The notes beneath the pieces are model-generated. The model saw only the letters and a program-made list of their open reading frames with translations. It was not told the DNA's origin and searched no databases. A program made the position numbers and the translations under genes. From Algoriphagus chordae (GTDB lineage: Bacteria > Bacteroidota > Bacteroidia > Cytophagales > Cyclobacteriaceae), in contig NZ_QKZT01000012.1 of the NCBI RefSeq assembly GCF_003254055.1, positions 62,001 to 126,000 on the forward strand: 64,000 bases of DNA. Reading direction: 5' to 3'. Of this stretch, positions 60,875 through 64,000 are shown piece by piece (the stretch's first letter is position 1; every line of letters starts with the position of its first letter).

Positions 60875-61609
60875 ATGAAATATTTCACCCTACTGCTCTT
60901 ATTCATCTCATTTGGAGCATTTTCCCAAGATATCATTACTGCAAAAAAAGGAGATATCACCATCTCTCCTATCACACACGGAACCTTGGTTCTGGAGCGA
61001 AACGATCAGGTCATCTATGTGGATCCCTATGGCGGAGCAGCACTTTTCGAAGGACACAAAAAGCCAACACTAGTTTTAATCACGGATATCCATGGAGACC
61101 ATCTCAATCAGGAAACTTTGGATGGTTTGGACTTATCCGAAGCCACATTAGTAGTTCCTCAGGCTGTTGCTGATAAATTACCCGCCGGCACTGGAAAAGC
61201 GATAGAAATCCTTGGAAATGATCATTCTAAAACAATCAATCAGGTGAAAATCGAGGCAATCCCTATGTATAATCTCCCTGAAAGTGCTGATGCTCGACAC
61301 AGCAAGGGCCGTGGAAATGGATACATTGTCCACCTCGGTGGAAAGCAATTTTACATCTCTGGAGACACGGAGGACATTCCCGAAATGCGAGCGCTTAAGA
61401 ATATAGACGTGGCATTTGTCTGCATGAATTTGCCTTACACTATGGATGTGGATCAGGCAGCAAGTGCTGTTTCGGAATTCAAGCCTGCGATCGTTTATCC
61501 TTACCATTATAGAGGATCGAATGGTTTTAGCGATTTCGAAAAATTTAAAACTTTGGTAAATGAAGCCGCACCTGAGGTGGAAGTTCGGCTTCGTAGCTGG
61601 TATCAGTAA
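60875..61609 (+). CDS. secreted MBL-fold metallo-hydrolase, UlaG-like
   Basis: A 244-residue protein with a signal peptide (about residues 1-18, SFGAFSQD). The metallo-beta-lactamase-fold motif is HGDHL in ITDIHGDHLNQETLDG, while YISGDTEDIPEM supplies the conserved Asp and VYPYHYRGSNGF a final His. The short form matches the UlaG/YtkL-like branch of beta-lactamase superfamily proteins. Substrate unknown. It starts 131 bp after the REP module. Confidence 0.92.
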   Translation: MKYFTLLLLFISFGAFSQDIITAKKGDITISPITHGTLVLERNDQVIYVDPYGGAALFEGHKKPTLVLITDIHGDHLNQETLDGLDLSEATLVVPQAVADKLPAGTGKAIEILGNDHSKTINQVKIEAIPMYNLPESADARHSKGRGNGYIVHLGGKQFYISGDTEDIPEMRALKNIDVAFVCMNLPYTMDVDQAASAVSEFKPAIVYPYHYRGSNGFSDFEKFKTLVNEAAPEVEVRLRSWYQ

Positions 61610-61759
61610 AATTTGAATAATAGAAAGTTGACGGGATGGATTAATTTCTTTTCCGCCATTTTTCATTTTGAGGCAAGTCTAGTTTCCTAGCAAAAAGACT
61701 GAGAGATTTTGGCTTCTATTTTTTATATTCCTCTACTATTCAAGCTAAATCCATAAATC

Positions 61760-62275
61760 ATGAAATTAACTCTTCCCAAAATACTCAGCGCAGTTCTTTT
61801 TTTAGCAATTGGTTTGACAGCTGGAATCGCTGTGGGAACAAAACTACAAACTGAAGAAAAAGGAGAAATCTTAGGCATCAATCATATCGCTATCGTGACT
61901 GAGGATTTTGAGAAATCAGCTAGTTACTATAGAGATACATTGGGATTTCCTTTGGCGATTGAATTCAAAGACCAGGACGGAAACCCCGCTTGGTCCTATT
62001 TCCAAGTAAGTAAAAGCACCTTTATAGAACTTGTGCCAGCGTCAGCTTCTCGGCCAGCAGGACTTGAGCATTTTGGCTTGGAGACAAGTGGGACCGAATC
62101 TTTACTTGACCATCTTCGTGAAATGGGCCTAGACGTAAATGGGCCAAGAGTCAGCAGCTTGACAGGAATTCATATCGGAACTACCAAAGATCTAGATGGG
62201 GTGAATATTGAATTTATCGGAGCTGTTCCTGGCTCAGTTCATAGAAAAGCAATAGATGATTGGGATCTGAAATAG
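61760..62275 (+). CDS. VOC-family (glyoxalase/dioxygenase-like) protein with N-terminal anchor
   Basis: A 171-residue protein. Residues 8-27 are hydrophobic and could serve as a membrane anchor or uncleaved signal. The rest is one VOC domain: INHIAIVTEDFEKSASYYRDTLGF, DQDGNPAWSYFQV and EHFGLETSG, with metal-binding His and Glu of the family (His in NHIAI, Glu in FIELVPA, His in LEHFGLE). Members isomerise, cleave or bind small molecules; this one is not assignable. A metal site close to the membrane on the periplasmic side is possible. Confidence 0.88.
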   Translation: MKLTLPKILSAVLFLAIGLTAGIAVGTKLQTEEKGEILGINHIAIVTEDFEKSASYYRDTLGFPLAIEFKDQDGNPAWSYFQVSKSTFIELVPASASRPAGLEHFGLETSGTESLLDHLREMGLDVNGPRVSSLTGIHIGTTKDLDGVNIEFIGAVPGSVHRKAIDDWDLK

Positions 62276-62276
62276 T

Positions 62277-63377
62277 TTATTTGAGAGCATTCTCCATATC
62301 ATCTAGCAAATCATACAAGTGCTCTAAGCCCACCGAAACTCTAATTAAGTTTTGGGGTGTCAAGGTATCTGGTCCTTCAGATGCTGCTCTGCGCTCGATT
62401 AAGCTTTCCACTCCACCAAGGCTGGTAGCGTTGATATAGTATTTGAGTTTGGAGATCACTCGATCCGCAACATCAGCTCCACCATTCACTTGAAAAGAAA
62501 CTACTCCTCCAAACGAAGACATTTGATTGGCCGCGATCATGTGCCCTGGATGAGATTTCAAGCCTGGATAATAGACTTTTTCAACGGCATCGTGAGTGGA
62601 AAGAAAATTAGCTAGCACCATGGCATGCTCTGCATGACCTTTCATTCTATAGGGTAACGTTTTGATGCTTCTGCATAGGTAATAGCAATCCATCGGTGAT
62701 GGCACGGCTCCTCCGCTTATCTGTACATTTTTCACTTTCTCCCAGAACTCATCTAGCTCTTTTGTAATCAATGCCCCTCCCAAAATATCCGAGTGTCCAC
62801 CAAAATACTTGGTACTTGAATGCATCACGATATCGGCACCAAGGCTGATAGGATTTTGGAAAACGGGTGTAGCAAAGGTATTATCACAAGCCAATATTGC
62901 GCCCATTACTTTTGCTAGATTCGCTACTGCAGTAATATCTGTAACCTTCAATAAGGGATTGGAAGGTGTCTCTACCCACACCAATTTGGTATTGGGCTGG
63001 AAAGCTTGTTCGACTTTGTCCAGATCAGTCATGTCTACAAAAGTGCATTCTAACACTCCTTTGAATATAGAAAGAATCGCATTTTTCAGACCATGATACA
63101 TATCATCTGGAGCGATAATATGCGAACCTGGTTCTAAGGATTGAAATACGGAAACACCTGCTGCATTTCCAGAAGAGAATGCTGCAGCGTCTGCGCCTTT
63201 TTCCAAAGCCGCCAGCAATTTCTCCAAGGTATGGCGATTTGGATTATTGGCTCGAGCATAGATCATGGACTCTGGTTGATGCACAAAAGTAGTGCTCAGC
63301 GTGATGGGCTGAACCACTGGTTTTTCGGTATCAGAGACTATATTTCCTCCGTGTATGGCGAGAGTTTCGAGTTTCAT
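62277..63377 (-). CDS. PLP-dependent trans-sulfuration enzyme (Cys/Met metabolism family)
   Basis: A 366-residue enzyme of the cystathionine gamma-synthase/beta-lyase/methionine gamma-lyase family. The PLP lysine is in the signature MHSSTKYFGGHSD. SSGNAAGVSVFQSL binds the phosphate, and the active-site segment YARANNPNRHTLE is the usual Y-x-R. Details that separate synthase from lyase need an alignment, so no symbol is given. It is single, convergent with the VOC gene, their stops 1 bp apart. Confidence 0.93.
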   Translation of the reverse strand: MKLETLAIHGGNIVSDTEKPVVQPITLSTTFVHQPESMIYARANNPNRHTLEKLLAALEKGADAAAFSSGNAAGVSVFQSLEPGSHIIAPDDMYHGLKNAILSIFKGVLECTFVDMTDLDKVEQAFQPNTKLVWVETPSNPLLKVTDITAVANLAKVMGAILACDNTFATPVFQNPISLGADIVMHSSTKYFGGHSDILGGALITKELDEFWEKVKNVQISGGAVPSPMDCYYLCRSIKTLPYRMKGHAEHAMVLANFLSTHDAVEKVYYPGLKSHPGHMIAANQMSSFGGVVSFQVNGGADVADRVISKLKYYINATSLGGVESLIERRAASEGPDTLTPQNLIRVSVGLEHLYDLLDDMENALK

Positions 63378-63638
63378 ATGATTGTAATTAGATTTTTTAT
63401 TAGCCTCTTAGTCAGTCCCATCCCGATATATACCAAGGTCAAATTTTGAGAATCTAGCATGCTTGACGATCCAAACTGGTATCTGCCGTGCCATGCTTAT
63501 CTACCTAAGGCAGATTCGATTTCATAAATAGACTGTTAATACTTACTAAAGCCTAAGCTTGAAATTACCAATATTTCTGTGAGTGAGAAAAGATTTTGTA
63601 AAATGCCCCATTGTCTGAAAAAAAAACATGACCATTCC
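63378..63638. other. intergenic stretch before the sigma factor
   Basis: No gene is visible. A CCCATCCCGATATATA motif at about 63418 recalls the TCCCGATATCGGGA-type palindromes near the tRNA repeats, but it has no second arm. The right end is A-rich and leads to an ECF-like promoter. Confidence 0.4.
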
Positions 63639-63660
63639 AACCTTTTGCATTAGGATCGAC
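63639..63660 (+). promoter_or_regulatory. ECF-type promoter of the sigma factor gene
   Basis: AAC (63639-63641), 15 bases, then CGAC (63657-63660), the AAC...CGT/AC form of promoters used by ECF sigma factors. The start codon lies 24 bp further on, so self-activation is plausible. Confidence 0.45.
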
Positions 63661-63683
63661 TCTTTTAGATAGACGCACAATTT

Positions 63684-64000
63684 ATGAACAACCAAAAGCT
63701 AGACACCAACCTAATATCAAAGGTCCTCAAGGGCGACAGGTCTGCGCAGTTTCAGCTTTTTGAATTGACGAAAGGAATGCTTTACTCTACTTGCTATCGG
63801 ATAGTCAATGAGGAGGATGAGGCAAATGATGTGTTGCAAGATTCCTATGTGGAGATTTTCCAAAAGATCCACACACTAAAACATCCCGAAGCGCTGATTG
63901 GCTGGATGAAAACGATTACAGTTCGTAAGGCGATTTCGCATCAGAAAAAGAAAATCTATTTCGATCCGATCGAAGATGTGGAAATAGAATCCAGTGAGGC
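63684..64000 (+). CDS. ECF-type RNA polymerase sigma factor (partial)
   Basis: The frame is open for 105 codons to the right edge, so the C-terminus (region 4) is missing. The sequence reads as sigma-70 region 2: LISKVLKGDRSAQFQLFELT, CYRIVNEEDEANDVLQDSYVEIFQKI and LIGWMKTITVRKAISHQKKK, which contain the -10 binding and core-binding helices. It would recruit RNA polymerase to a small regulon. No anti-sigma gene is visible within the window, but it could follow beyond the edge. The start is the ATG at 63684. Confidence 0.92.
   Translation, partial: MNNQKLDTNLISKVLKGDRSAQFQLFELTKGMLYSTCYRIVNEEDEANDVLQDSYVEIFQKIHTLKHPEALIGWMKTITVRKAISHQKKKIYFDPIEDVEIESSE

Noticed and set aside
60727-61173. A 148-codon plus-strand open frame starting inside the right REP hairpin of module 2.
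   Set aside because: It overlaps the clearly coding MBL-fold gene in another frame and has no recognisable content.
30071-63435. Scattered ATCCCGATAT-type motifs (near 30071, 57529, 63418) as one repeat family.
   Set aside because: Only the two tRNA-linked copies have both arms; the others are too short to separate from chance.

Overview
The window looks like a piece of a Bacteroidota chromosome, most likely order Cytophagales near Algoriphagus/Cyclobacteriaceae (inference). The grounds are a three-gene sdhCAB with a fused cytochrome b558 subunit, a giant secreted protein with a gliding-motility/type IX secretion C-terminal domain, many short lipoproteins, a tandem family of DUF4221-like lipoproteins, type B L31, and promoters of the Bacteroidota form (TTTG, about 20 bases, TAnnTTTG). 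Most of the sequence is ordinary core genome. The accessory signals sit in a few short islands.

Layout. 1-2420: a PQQ-type dehydrogenase lipoprotein cut by the left edge, preceded by two small one-gene units (a lipoprotein and a GNAT) separated by attC-like inverted-repeat sites, as in an integron cassette cluster without an integrase. 2711-6250: succinate dehydrogenase sdhCAB with promoter and terminator. 6458-16868: a large type IX secreted protein, a DCC-family protein, fabD, a two-copy 200-bp tandem repeat, folK, sppA, an outer-membrane D15 protein, a flavin reductase-like protein and an EEP-family hydrolase. 17103-28648: a long minus-strand run with pgk, sua5, a TPR lipoprotein, a thioesterase, a NUDIX enzyme, an unknown, recQ, an enoyl-CoA hydratase and comEC, then an OMP, a GNAT and phoH.

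28674-32850 is the most mosaic part. It holds a SAM hydrolase family gene, tRNA-Leu(CAA), a small GIY-YIG nuclease, a second tRNA-Leu copy with a 22-nt palindromic insertion in its D-loop, repeated tRNA tails, a decayed yefM-yoeB module that keeps its TGTACA operator, and an intact mntA-hepT toxin-antitoxin pair. 32898-36989 is a ybbP-ybbA ABC system divergent from a TesA-like SGNH esterase, the same neighbourhood as in E. coli. 37155-44115 is an operon of six DUF4221-like lipoproteins, each overlapping the next by four bases. 44861-45240 is another tandem repeat. 45407-53564 carries an NSS transporter and a tightly packed minus-strand run (GlmU-like, delta prime, rimB, rimK, hemC, cyclophilin, RmlD-like), then rpmE2.

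53849-59554 carries a Wzi/RemB-like outer-membrane protein, an MsbA-like exporter, a small membrane protein and comM/yifB. 59604-60743 is a tyrosine (HUH/Y1) transposase gene between two near-identical 330-bp modules, each bounded by inverted REP hairpins and filled with other small hairpins: a RAYT/REPIN-like element. The right end has an MBL-fold protein, a VOC protein, a Cys/Met-metabolism PLP enzyme and the start of an ECF sigma factor with a typical ECF promoter. No rRNA, CRISPR array or prophage was seen.
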